From positions 205,196-269,195 of the forward strand of contig NZ_PNHL01000005.1 in NCBI RefSeq assembly GCF_002871795.1: a stretch of DNA of 64,000 bases, given 5' to 3'. The notes under the pieces were generated by a model. That model made no database searches. It was not told the origin of the DNA and saw only the letters and a list, made by a program, of their open reading frames with translations. Numbering within the stretch: position 1 is the first letter of the stretch; each line of letters begins with the position of its first letter. This document shows positions 37,293 to 45,200 of the stretch, piece by piece. This DNA is from Brachybacterium sp. UMB0905 (GTDB lineage: Bacteria > Actinomycetota > Actinomycetes > Actinomycetales > Dermabacteraceae). The position numbers were made by a program, and so were the translations under genes.

Positions 37293-37306
37293 ATAACGTA
37301 CATTAT
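37293..37306. promoter_or_regulatory. AT-rich palindrome beside a toxin relic
   Basis: ATAACGTACATTAT is a 14-nt palindrome with one mismatched pair, in an unusually AT-rich island (37286-37310) of this GC-rich window. It resembles the operators in front of antitoxin genes. It lies 17 nt from the end of a PIN-domain relic and may be the last trace of the lost toxin-antitoxin locus. Confidence 0.4.
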
Positions 37307-37323
37307 CGGCTCGCTACGGAGAG

Positions 37324-37470
37324 TTATCGAATCTCCGCACCCAACAGCGTCCATCCCACTGCGCGTGCGGCCTTCCGGTCGACGGTCACCACCGCGGATG
37401 CCCCAACGCGGCGCGACGCGCACGAGATCATGGCGCGGGCAAAGTCGGCGCCTGCCTCCGCGCGGTCCAG
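37324..37470 (-). pseudogene. C-terminal relic of a PIN-domain (VapC-like) toxin
   Basis: About 48 codons in frame: DRAEAGADFARAMISCASRRVGASAVVTVDRKAARAVGW (parts). GADFARAMI and VVTVDRKAARA correspond to the third acidic position and the last strand of VapC-type PIN toxins (typically ADFADALI...TFDRKAA). The upstream part, with the first catalytic Asp residues, is gone; the frame instead runs into unrelated sequence that overlaps the end of the exporter gene at 37511. Non-functional. Confidence 0.65.
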
Positions 37471-37510
37471 CGCAGGCGCCAAAAATCTCAGTCCGACGCC
37501 AGCTGGGGAC

Positions 37511-38938
37511 TCAGGCTGTCTCACTCTGAGCCCCTGTCACGTCAGCCGTCACGCTCCCGCGCCCGGCGAGGATGAAGAACAGGATCGACAGCAGCGCGCC
37601 GCCGACCATGACGATCGCCATCGGCAGCGCTGTGTGCGTCCCGCCGAGGCCCACCAGCGGCGCCGCGAACGAGGCCGCGAAGGAGAAGCCCAGCCCCAGC
37701 ATCGCCGAGCCCGTGCCGGCGAACTCGCGCGCTTCGTTCGAGGCGAGCGCCCCGCCGTTGCCGAAGATCAGTCCCTGCGGCGCGACGGTGAAGAAGAACG
37801 CCGGCAGCACGATCCACACCGGCGTGCCGAGGAACAGGCTGCCGATCAGCAGGGCAAAGGATGCGAGCGTCACGACCGTCAGTCCCGCTCGGATCAGGCG
37901 GCGCGGGTGCATCGTGCGCGTCAGATGAGCCGACAGCAGCGACATCGACATCATGCCCACCGAGTTGATCGCGAAAGCGATGGAATACCCGGTGGAGCTG
38001 AAGCCCAGCATCTCCTGGAGCACGAAGCTGGAGGCGGACACATATGCCATCAGCGCGAAGGCCGAGAAGGCGTTCACCAGCATGTAGGCCACGAAGGTGC
38101 GGCGGCGCAGCAGCACGCCCGTGTTGTGCAGGAAGGTGCGGAACCCGCCGGAATGCCGACGAGAGAGCGGCAGGGACTCCGGGATCAGCCACAGCACGCC
38201 CACCAGGGAGATGAGCGACATCCCCGCGATCACCCAGAAGATCTCGCGCCACTGGCCCACCAGCAGAATCATGCCGCCCAGTAAGGGTGCGACGATCGGC
38301 GCGATACCGCCCACGCCCTGCATGATGTTCATGATCCGGAACAGCTCAGGGCCGTCGGTCATATCGATCAGCACCGCGCGTCCCAGCACCATGCCGAATC
38401 CGCCGCCGATCCCCTGCAGCACGCGCATCACCAGCAGCAGCTCCACCGACGGGGCCAGCGCACAGCCGATCGAACCCAGCAGCGCCAGCAGAATGCCCAG
38501 GATCAGCGGTGCACGCCGACCGAGCCGATCCGAGAGCGGTCCGGCGACCACCTGTCCCCCGGCGGCGCCCATGAAGAAAGCGGTCAGGGTCAGCTGCATG
38601 CTCGCCGCGCTGCTCGCCAGATCCGAGGCGACCTGCGGGAAGGCCGGGATGTACATGTCGGTGGCCAGCGGGCCGATCGCGCTCAGCGTGGTGAGCACCG
38701 CGATGACCAAAGCGGTGACCTTCCCGCGCGTGCCCTGCAGCTCATCCTCCCCGGGCAGCTGCGCGAACTCCTGATCCGCGGGATCCTCGAGCACCGGAAT
38801 CGCCCCGGTGATGGTGGGAATCCCGCCGGTGATCGTCGGAATCGACCCGGTCGTGGTGGTCGGGATTGACCCGGTGGTGGTGGGCACGGGGTCCGACGGG
38901 CTGGTGTGCTCGCGCGGGGTGTCGTCGGCGGTGGACAC
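37511..38938 (-). CDS. Bcr/CflA-type multidrug MFS transporter with repeat N-terminus
   Basis: 475 residues from GTG at 38938, AGAAAGG upstream. The first 75 residues are cytoplasmic and contain tandem TTTGSIP/TITGGIP repeats. Twelve helices follow, with ATDMYIPAFPQVASDL in helix 1, GPLSDRLGRRAPLILG (motif A) and GRAVLIDMTDGPELFRIMNIMQGVGGIAP (parts), all typical of the Bcr/CflA drug-proton antiporters. An upstream in-frame ATG at 39025 would add 29 residues without homology. Confidence 0.9.
   Translation of the reverse strand: MSTADDTPREHTSPSDPVPTTTGSIPTTTTGSIPTITGGIPTITGAIPVLEDPADQEFAQLPGEDELQGTRGKVTALVIAVLTTLSAIGPLATDMYIPAFPQVASDLASSAASMQLTLTAFFMGAAGGQVVAGPLSDRLGRRAPLILGILLALLGSIGCALAPSVELLLVMRVLQGIGGGFGMVLGRAVLIDMTDGPELFRIMNIMQGVGGIAPIVAPLLGGMILLVGQWREIFWVIAGMSLISLVGVLWLIPESLPLSRRHSGGFRTFLHNTGVLLRRRTFVAYMLVNAFSAFALMAYVSASSFVLQEMLGFSSTGYSIAFAINSVGMMSMSLLSAHLTRTMHPRRLIRAGLTVVTLASFALLIGSLFLGTPVWIVLPAFFFTVAPQGLIFGNGGALASNEAREFAGTGSAMLGLGFSFAASFAAPLVGLGGTHTALPMAIVMVGGALLSILFFILAGRGSVTADVTGAQSETA
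38798..38890 (-). repeat. Imperfect tandem repeats encoding TTTGSIP units
   Basis: Four imperfect units of about 18-24 nt built on CCGGTGxTxGTGGGAAT (+ strand) lie in the start of the exporter gene and encode (P)TTTGSIP, TTTTGSIP, TITGGIP, TITGAIP. All units stay in frame. This is a length-variable candidate. Confidence 0.7.
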
Positions 38939-39086
38939 GAGGGCCTTTCTACTCGCGCAGGACAGGGTGGGGATGCGTCGAGCCAGGCGGATCCACAGGG
39001 ATCTCGCCCGGCTCGAAGCTCTCATCCTAGGTCCGTCAGCAGCCGATGTTGAAGCGAATTCTCGGAGCTGCTCGTCCCACGCTGTG

Positions 39087-39563
39087 CTACCGGGCGCCGA
39101 GCCCGTTGACGGTGCTCCACAGGTTCCAGAACTGGTCGAGGGGAAGCGGACTGCCCTCGAGCGAGGCCTCGAAGAAGGTCAGGCGGGTGGTCCAGCCCGG
39201 GCCGTAGGAGTCCGTCAGCTCCCCCAGCCCTCGATGCACGAGCTCGAGCACCGTCCCCGTCGTCCCAGCCCGTGCGTGAAGGTGAACCTCGAGGCGCGTC
39301 TCGGGCTCCTCGGGGAACTGCCAGGTCATGGCGAGTCCCTCTCCGGGGTCGACCTCCAGGAGCGTGCTCGTGCACAGCGTGCCGTCCCCGTGGTCGATCA
39401 CGAGCGTTCCGGGGGTGTGCGATGGGCCCTCGAGCGGTGTGCCGAGCCACTCGGGGAGTCTCTCCCGCGCCACCAGGTGCTCCCACACCGTCGCCGGCCC
39501 CGGTGCCAGAGCTCATCGGAGGTGCAGGTCGCGGGCGTCGGCGGTCAGGTCCTGCAGCGGCAT
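39087..39563 (-). pseudogene. SRPBCC/AHSA1-like protein interrupted by TGA
   Basis: One frame from ATG at 39563 (GAGGGAAC upstream) to 39087, 158 codons, with a single TGA at 39515-39513 after residue 16. The first part reads PLQDLTADARDLHLR and after the stop ALAPGPATVWEHLVARERLPEWLG, matching the standard N-terminal strand and helix of SRPBCC (START-like) proteins. LLEVDPGEGLAMTWQF and VLELVHRGLGEL are intact. CGA to TGA would explain it. A GTG at 39488 could restart translation, losing the first strand. Confidence 0.75.
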
Positions 39564-39596
39564 GGGTTCCCTCGCAATGCGTCTCAGGAGCGCGTC

Positions 39597-40544
39597 TCAG
39601 GAGCGCTGACGGCGCTCGTACATCCACACTACGCCGACGGCGAGCAGGTCCACCGCGATGGCCAGGAGCATGAACGGCCCGCCCATGCCCACGGAGCGAT
39701 CGATGACAAGGCCCTGCCCGTCGGCGAACAGCGCGCCCGCCACCATCATGATCACGTTGTTGGTGACGTGGAAGGCGATCGGGGCCTCGAGGCCCCGGCT
39801 GATCACGGCCATCGCCGCCATGCAGAGGCCGAAGGCGGTGTAGTAGCTCAGCAGCCAGGGATCCAGAGACATGTGCACCAGGCCGAAGACGACGCTCGAG
39901 GCGGTCATGCCCACGATCAGCGCGGGCTTGGCGGCGCGGATCCAGCTGGCCACGGTCGGCACCAGCGCGCCGCGGAACATCAGCTCCTCCCCGGCGGCCT
40001 GCAGCGGTGTGGTGAGCAGGGCCACCAGCACCAGGCCGATGGTGGTGCCGGTGATCGCGAAGCCCTTCAGCCCGGCCATCTCGGGCACCAGCAGCGCCGA
40101 CACCCCCAGCATCGCCAGCACCAGCAGCGCGAAGGCCCCGGTGAAGACGCCCCAGCGGCGCATGCTCATCCGGCGCGGGGAGGCGAGGAGGGAGCGCCAC
40201 GGCACACGGGCGATCAGGGCGGTGAACCCGACGGCGAGCGGCCCCATTACGGCGAGGCTGAGATTGACCGCCACCATCATCAGCGGCGAGAGGGTCATGT
40301 CCAACGGATCCCGTCCGAAGGCCGCCGTCTCCACCAGGATCGCCACGAGCGTGGCGCCGAACTGCAGCACGAACATCGCGATCAGCAGCACCGGGATGAT
40401 CACCAGCGGCTTCCACCAGCTCATCCGCAGATGCGCGCCGAAGGGACGGGTGTCCTCGACGGTGGTCGCCGCCGGGCGCGACGGGGAGGTCTCGAGGGGG
40501 TCGATGGCCGGCGAAGGCGCGGGGTGGGGAGTCGTCGTGTCCAT
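39597..40544 (-). CDS. CPBP family intramembrane metalloprotease
   Basis: 315 residues from ATG at 40544 with GGAG upstream; the upstream GTG-like extension to 40595 is not supported. Eight hydrophobic helices. The three CPBP motifs are present: GEELMFRGAL (Glu-Glu-x3-Arg), FGLVHMS and FHVTNNVIMM, giving two Glu and two His for metal. These Rce1-like proteases cleave or modify membrane peptides, including prenylated or bacteriocin-type substrates; here the partner is unknown. Confidence 0.88.
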   Translation of the reverse strand: MDTTTPHPAPSPAIDPLETSPSRPAATTVEDTRPFGAHLRMSWWKPLVIIPVLLIAMFVLQFGATLVAILVETAAFGRDPLDMTLSPLMMVAVNLSLAVMGPLAVGFTALIARVPWRSLLASPRRMSMRRWGVFTGAFALLVLAMLGVSALLVPEMAGLKGFAITGTTIGLVLVALLTTPLQAAGEELMFRGALVPTVASWIRAAKPALIVGMTASSVVFGLVHMSLDPWLLSYYTAFGLCMAAMAVISRGLEAPIAFHVTNNVIMMVAGALFADGQGLVIDRSVGMGGPFMLLAIAVDLLAVGVVWMYERRQRS

Positions 40545-40638
40545 GGCTCCACACTCTCCCGCGCCCGCCGCCTCGCGCCTGCCCGCAACGGTCATCGTCC
40601 GTGCGACCTTCGTCGGTGCGCCCGGCGCTGCGGAGGCA

Positions 40639-41412
40639 TCATCCGTCGAGGCGCTGCACCTCGGCGAGCCGACGCTGGTAGGTGGGGTCGGTGCGCTTCA
40701 GCCAGCGGATCACGGCACTGGTCACCGGGATCATCGCGTACTGAACCAGCACCTTGTACAGAAAGCCCAGCAGTGTGTATTCGAACCACTGCTCGAGGGT
40801 CGTGATGCCGATGGCGACCGACGCGATCGAGCAGAAGATGATCGTGTCCACGAGCTCCCCGAGGCCGCTGGAGGTCAGCAGGCGCCCCACCAGGCCCCGC
40901 TCCCCCATTCGGTTCTTCATCCGCGAGACCACCTGGGAGTTCAGCGTCTGCCCCGCGAGGAAGCCCGCGAGGCCCGCGAGGACCACGATCCACACCGGCC
41001 CGAGCGCGACCTCGAGCGCGGCCTGCTTGGCCAGCCCGTACTCATCGGGGAACGGCGGCAGAGCGATGATCACGTGATAGGAGACAGAGGCCAAGACACT
41101 CACGACGAAGGACGTGAAGATCGCCCGACGAGCGGCCCGTGGCCCGTACAGCTCGGTGATGATGTCCCCCAGCACATACGCCAGGGGGAAGAGGAAGAAG
41201 CCGCCGTCAGTGATGACCTCGAAGCCGATGCCCGGGATGGTGCCGAAGCTGACCCCTTTCGCAGCGCCGATGCCGGAGAGGATCACGACGGTGACCATGG
41301 CGGCCAGGAGGATGTCGAAGTGCGAGGAGCCCCGGTCGGCGTAGACAGCGCCGACCGGGCGTCCAGAGTGCGGTGGAGTCTCGGTCGTAGGAGAAGTGCT
41401 GTGCGAAGTCAC
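40639..41412 (-). CDS. yhhQ: Queuosine precursor (preQ0/preQ1) transporter, YhhQ family
   Basis: 257 residues, six hydrophobic helices. DGGFFLFPLAYVLGDIITELYG and RAIFTSFVVSVLASV are characteristic, as are GFLAGQTLNSQVVSRMKNR and the late SSGLGELVDTIIFCSIA. The family takes up queuine precursors for tRNA modification. No queuosine biosynthesis or tgt gene is in the window. I saw no convincing preQ1 riboswitch in front of the start. Confidence 0.9.
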   Translation of the reverse strand: MTSHSTSPTTETPPHSGRPVGAVYADRGSSHFDILLAAMVTVVILSGIGAAKGVSFGTIPGIGFEVITDGGFFLFPLAYVLGDIITELYGPRAARRAIFTSFVVSVLASVSYHVIIALPPFPDEYGLAKQAALEVALGPVWIVVLAGLAGFLAGQTLNSQVVSRMKNRMGERGLVGRLLTSSGLGELVDTIIFCSIASVAIGITTLEQWFEYTLLGFLYKVLVQYAMIPVTSAVIRWLKRTDPTYQRRLAEVQRLDG

Positions 41413-41497
41413 CGGGGCAGAGTACCCGCCGTGCTCGTCCTTGCGATCCCGAGATGCGTCGCAAGCCGCCGGGCCTGGGAGGAATGCGGTGGGGTGT

Positions 41498-42151
41498 TCA
41501 GCTCTCCCGCAGCGCCACGAAGGCCTTCAGGGTGCCGAGGATCGTGGTGGTTGCCACGTCGGTGACATCGCGCCCTTCGAGCTGCTCACGCAGCATCAGA
41601 TCAATGAAGATCCCGGTGAGCAGCTGGGCGAGATCCGCGGTGGGCAGCAGCGCCCGCTCCCCCGTCTCCGCCATCCGATGTTCGAGCAGTGCCCCGATGC
41701 GCTCGCGCATCCTCCCGAGCTGATGGGCGAGGGCTGCCCGCATCTCAGCGTCGCGCAAGGAGCGGGCGGTCGCCTCGGTGTACAGCAGCGACCACTGTCG
41801 CCCGAAGGGGCGGATCCCCTCGAACACCGCGAGCATCTGCCGCATATCCACGCCCTCCCCGGCCCCATGCGGATCACCCTGCATCGCGCGGCCCACGGCG
41901 GCATCGGCGATCGCCAGCAGTTCAGTGGTGACCTCATCGAACAGCGCCAGGAACACCTCTTCCTTGTGCGTGAAGCTGGAGTAGAAGGCGCCGCGGGTGA
42001 AGCCGGCGGCCTTCACCAGGTCATCGACGGTGGCCGCGTCGATCCCCTTGTCGACGAAGACATCGAGCGAGGCCCGCACCAGGCGGGTGCGGGTGTTCTC
42101 CTTGCGGCGCGTGGCGGCGGATTCCGGCAGCGGCTCAAACAGCTCCGTCAT
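41498..42151 (-). CDS. TetR family transcriptional regulator
   Basis: 217 residues from ATG at 42151, with GGAG 5 nt upstream. The N-terminal helix-turn-helix is TRLVRASLDVFVDKGIDAATVDDLVKAAGFTRGAFYSSFTHKEEV (parts 22-66), the clear TetR pattern. The C-terminal ligand domain is helical. It is divergent from an MMPL pump and is the likely repressor of the mmpL-yhgE operon and of itself. Its leader is a chain of overlapping mini-ORFs described separately. Confidence 0.93.
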   Translation of the reverse strand: MTELFEPLPESAATRRKENTRTRLVRASLDVFVDKGIDAATVDDLVKAAGFTRGAFYSSFTHKEEVFLALFDEVTTELLAIADAAVGRAMQGDPHGAGEGVDMRQMLAVFEGIRPFGRQWSLLYTEATARSLRDAEMRAALAHQLGRMRERIGALLEHRMAETGERALLPTADLAQLLTGIFIDLMLREQLEGRDVTDVATTTILGTLKAFVALRES

Positions 42152-42171
42152 CGCATCTCCAGCTCGGTCAT
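42148..42171 (-). CDS. Leader mini-ORF 3 of tetR (7 codons)
   Basis: ATG at 42171 opens a 7-codon frame reading MTELEMR, ending in a TGA that overlaps the tetR ATG by 4 nt (ATGA). GGAG lies 5 nt before the ATG. The codon string begins with the same MTEL as TetR itself, showing descent by tandem duplication of the tetR start region. Translation would deliver ribosomes directly to tetR. No product function is implied. Confidence 0.45.
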   Translation of the reverse strand: MTELEMR

Positions 42172-42191
42172 GGGTTCTCCACCTCGGTCAT
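42168..42191 (-). CDS. Leader mini-ORF 2 of tetR (7 codons)
   Basis: ATG at 42191, peptide MTEVENP, TGA overlapping the ATG of the next mini-ORF. GGAG sits 5 nt upstream of the ATG. It is the middle link of the chain and matches mini-ORF 3 at 14 of the first 15 bases. Confidence 0.45.
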   Translation of the reverse strand: MTEVENP

Positions 42192-42207
42192 CGCATCTCC
42201 AGATCGG

Positions 42208-42231
42208 TTATGGCGCCCCGCGGTCGGTCAC
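42208..42231 (-). CDS. Leader mini-ORF 1 of tetR (7 codons, GTG start)
   Basis: GTG at 42231, peptide MTDRGAP, TAA overlapping an ATA codon where the next unit would start. The unit at 42188-42211 keeps a stop-overlap frame but its ATG has become ATA, so the chain is broken there. No Shine-Dalgarno is visible. Confidence 0.25.
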   Translation of the reverse strand: MTDRGAP

Positions 42232-42314
42232 AGGGCGGATGCGCGCGCGGCGCATCACAGGGAAAGGAGGTGCCTCACCTCCGGACAGGTGCCGTTGAAG
42301 ACGGCTCGGCAGGG

Positions 42315-42347
42315 CCGATAGTATCGGACCGATACGATCGCGTATCG
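42315..42347. promoter_or_regulatory. TetR-type operator: overlapping TATCGG dyads
   Basis: Four half-sites alternate in orientation: CCGATA (42315), TATCGG (42322), CCGATA (42329), and TATCGA (42343). Adjacent pairs form perfect dyads: CCGATAGTATCGG (42315-42327) and GTATCGGACCGATAC (42321-42335); CGATACG/CGTATCG (42330-42336, 42341-42347) form a third with a 4-nt spacer. It lies between divergent tetR and mmpL, so a TetR dimer (or pair) can silence both. Confidence 0.75.
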
Positions 42348-42434
42348 AATGCATCGTTGTCTCGAGTCTGTCCCGGCGCGGTACCAGCCGCGCCTCGCGG
42401 CGTCTCATCTCTCCCGTCGTGACCTGGAGGTCCC

Positions 42435-45200
42435 GTGTCCTCATCGCTCTACCGCCTGGGCCGCACCATGGCCGCACTGCGCTGGAAGATCGTCGCGGTG
42501 TGGACCGTTCTGCTCCTGCTCAGCGGCGCCCTGGCGGCGGGACTCGGCGGCAGCTTCTCCACCGAGTTCGAGATCCCCGGTACCGAGGGCCAGGAGGGCC
42601 TGGACACCCTCGCCACCCGCTTCCCCGAGCTCGCCGGGACCTCCGGACAGGTCGTGCTCGTGACCCGCGACGGCAGCGACATCGATGATCACCGCGCGGA
42701 GATCACCGAGCTCATGGGAGACATCGCGGAGGTGGACGGGGTTGCCGAGGCACCCGACCCCTTCGGTGAGATCTCCCCCGGCACCCGCAACGACGATGAC
42801 ACCGCGATGGTCGCGCAGTTCCAGATGGACGGTCAGGTCGGGGAGTACCCCGCGACCGCGGTCGAGGAGATCCAGCACCTCGTCTCCCAGGCGGACTCCG
42901 ACGGCCTGGAGATCCACGCGGGCGGGCAGTTCCTCCAGAGCGCAGAGATTCCCTTCGGGGCCGGCGAGATCATCGGCGTCATCGTCGCCCTGATCATCCT
43001 CGCGATCGTGTTCCGGTCCTTCGTCCCCGCGGTCATCCCGATCGTCACCGCCATCACCGGGGTGGGCATCGCGATGCTCTCCCTCATGGCGCTCTCCGCC
43101 GGGATCTCGATCCCCTCGGTCACCACGGCGCTCGGGGCCATGCTCGGCCTCGCCGTTGGCATCGACTACGCCCTGTTCATCCTCTCCCGTCACCGCGACC
43201 AGCTCGCGCGCGGGGATGACGTGCGCGAATCCATCGGCAAGGCCCTCGCGACCTCCGGAAGCGCCGTCATCTTCGCGGGACTGACCGTCGTGATCGCCCT
43301 GGTGGGCCTGTTCATCACCGGGATCCCGTTCCTGACCATCATGGGTGTGGCCGCCGCTGCGACCGTCGCACTGTCCGTGGTGGTGGCGCTGACCCTGCTG
43401 CCAGCGCTCATGGGGATCCTGGGTGAGCGCCTGCGCCCCCGTCGGATCCGCCGTCTGATGGCCCAGCATGACGGCGCCCTGCCTGCCGATGCTGAGGGGC
43501 AGCACTCCCCCGGCGGCTTCAAACTTGCCTGGGTGCGCCTGGTCACCAAGGTTCCCGCGCTCACCATCGTGCTGGTCATCATCGGCATCGGGGCCGTCTC
43601 CGTTCCCGTGAAGGACCTCGAGCTCGCCCTGCCGGACCTCGGCACCGAGCCTTCCGGCTCCCCCGCCCGCGTCACCTACGACCTCATCAGTGAGGAGTTC
43701 GGTCCCGGCTACAACGGGCCGCTGCTCGTGACCGCTGACATCATCAACTCCACCGACCCCCTCGGTGTGGTCGAGGACCTCGAGAACAACATCGTGGATC
43801 TCGGCTCGGTGGAGGAGATCCAGATCGCCACTCCCAACCGTGGCGCCGACATGGCCGTCGTGGTGGTGATCCCCGAGGGCGGACCCACCGACGAGAGCAC
43901 CAAGCAGCTCGTACGGGACCTGCGCGAGAGCGCCCCGGCCTGGGAAGAGGAGCTGCGGATCAGCGAGATCACCGTCACCGGCTCCACCGCCATCGGCATC
44001 GACGTCACCGACAAGCTCTCCGCCGCGCTACTGCCCTTCGCGCTGTTCGTGGTGGGGCTGTCGCTCGTGCTGCTGATGCTCGTGTTCCGGTCCATCTGGG
44101 TGCCGCTGAAAGCCTCGATCGGCTACATCTTCTCGGTGCTGGCCGCCTTCGGAGCCACCGCGATGGTGTTCGAGTACGGCTGGCTGAACGGGCCGCTGTT
44201 CGTGGACGTCAACGGGCCGGTGGTCTCCTTCATGCCGATCATCGTCATGGGCGTGCTGTTCGGCCTGGCCATGGACTACGAGGTGTTCCTCGTCTCGCGG
44301 ATGCGCGAGGAGTACGTGCACACCGGTGATGCGCGCGGCGCGATCGAACGCGGCTTCACCGCCAACGCCCCGGTGGTGACCGCCGCCGCTTTGATCATGG
44401 TGTCCGTCTTCGCCGGGTTCGTCACCAGCGGCTGGTTCATGCTGCAGCCCATCGCGGTCGCCCTGGCAGTGGGCGTGCTCGTCGACGCCTTCGTGGTGCG
44501 CATGACGCTCGTCCCGGCTGTCCTGGCCCTCCTGGGCGAGCGTGCATGGCGCCTGCCGGCCTGGCTGGATCGCCGCCTGCCGGTCGTGGATGTCGAGGGC
44601 GAGGGCCTCGCCGGTGTGCTCGAGCATCGTCGTTGGAGCGCCGAGCACGGCGAGCACGCCCTGCGCCTGGAGGACACCATCGCCCCGCTGATCGGGGAGG
44701 ACGGCACCATCGGCCCCCTCACCGGCACCCTCTCCCCCGGCCAGCTGCTGGTGGCCCGCACCAGCGATGACGCAGCCCGCGCCGCTTTCCTCGCGCTCGC
44801 CGGTGGGCGGCTGCAGCCCACTTCCGGGATCCTCGCCGTACATGACCGCATCGCCCCCGATGACCTTCCGGCCATGCAGGCGCGCGTTCACTGGATCGGT
44901 GCCGGGGCTCCTGTCGCCCGGCGTCTGGCCGCTCTGCCCGCCCGGAACCTGGGCCGCGAGCTCATCATCATCGAGGACCTTGCGGACCTCGCCCATGCCG
45001 CCGCGGCAGAGGATGACGCGCTCGTCGAACGTCTCGATGCGCTGCTAGCCGCCGGCGCCACGATCATCGTCGGCTCCCGCGTCGAGGGCACCTCCCCGGC
45101 CGAGCAGCACCTGCACCGCACGCTGCGTGACCCGCGGCGCCTGACAGCTCTAACCCTCCAGCGCTCCCCCGACCACTCCCGTGAAGGAGCTCTCGTATGA
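42435..45200 (+). CDS. MMPL/RND exporter with degenerate ABC-ATPase-like C-terminus
   Basis: 921 residues from GTG at 42435, GGAGG upstream. Residues 1-740 are a complete MMPL transporter: helix 1, an extracytoplasmic loop, the first bundle with GLAVGIDYALFILSRHRDQLARG, then the second half with LFGLAMDYEVFLVSRMREEYVH. Residues about 745-921 are soluble and follow an ABC nucleotide-binding domain outline (LSPGQLLVA, LALAGGRLQPTSG, RELIIIEDLADL, GATIIVGSR), but the Walker A is absent (RTSDDAARAAF). Its stop overlaps the yhgE-like gene (ATGA). Probably exports an envelope component with the next protein. Confidence 0.88.
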   Translation: MSSSLYRLGRTMAALRWKIVAVWTVLLLLSGALAAGLGGSFSTEFEIPGTEGQEGLDTLATRFPELAGTSGQVVLVTRDGSDIDDHRAEITELMGDIAEVDGVAEAPDPFGEISPGTRNDDDTAMVAQFQMDGQVGEYPATAVEEIQHLVSQADSDGLEIHAGGQFLQSAEIPFGAGEIIGVIVALIILAIVFRSFVPAVIPIVTAITGVGIAMLSLMALSAGISIPSVTTALGAMLGLAVGIDYALFILSRHRDQLARGDDVRESIGKALATSGSAVIFAGLTVVIALVGLFITGIPFLTIMGVAAAATVALSVVVALTLLPALMGILGERLRPRRIRRLMAQHDGALPADAEGQHSPGGFKLAWVRLVTKVPALTIVLVIIGIGAVSVPVKDLELALPDLGTEPSGSPARVTYDLISEEFGPGYNGPLLVTADIINSTDPLGVVEDLENNIVDLGSVEEIQIATPNRGADMAVVVVIPEGGPTDESTKQLVRDLRESAPAWEEELRISEITVTGSTAIGIDVTDKLSAALLPFALFVVGLSLVLLMLVFRSIWVPLKASIGYIFSVLAAFGATAMVFEYGWLNGPLFVDVNGPVVSFMPIIVMGVLFGLAMDYEVFLVSRMREEYVHTGDARGAIERGFTANAPVVTAAALIMVSVFAGFVTSGWFMLQPIAVALAVGVLVDAFVVRMTLVPAVLALLGERAWRLPAWLDRRLPVVDVEGEGLAGVLEHRRWSAEHGEHALRLEDTIAPLIGEDGTIGPLTGTLSPGQLLVARTSDDAARAAFLALAGGRLQPTSGILAVHDRIAPDDLPAMQARVHWIGAGAPVARRLAALPARNLGRELIIIEDLADLAHAAAAEDDALVERLDALLAAGATIIVGSRVEGTSPAEQHLHRTLRDPRRLTALTLQRSPDHSREGALV

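Larger units (their letters stand above)
42148..42227 (-). repeat. Four 20-bp tandem repeats in the tetR leader
   Basis: Units on the + strand at 42148-42167, 42168-42187, 42188-42207 and 42208-42227; the first and third differ at one base, the second differs in the middle, the fourth is the most diverged. Each unit on the - strand contains a GGAG ribosome site and the next start codon, so the 20-nt period is the distance between overlapping starts. Confidence 0.85.

Noticed and set aside
41413..41497. preQ1 riboswitch in front of the queuosine precursor transporter
   Set aside because: The sequence upstream of 41412 is short and shows no H-type pseudoknot pattern or conserved A-rich tail.
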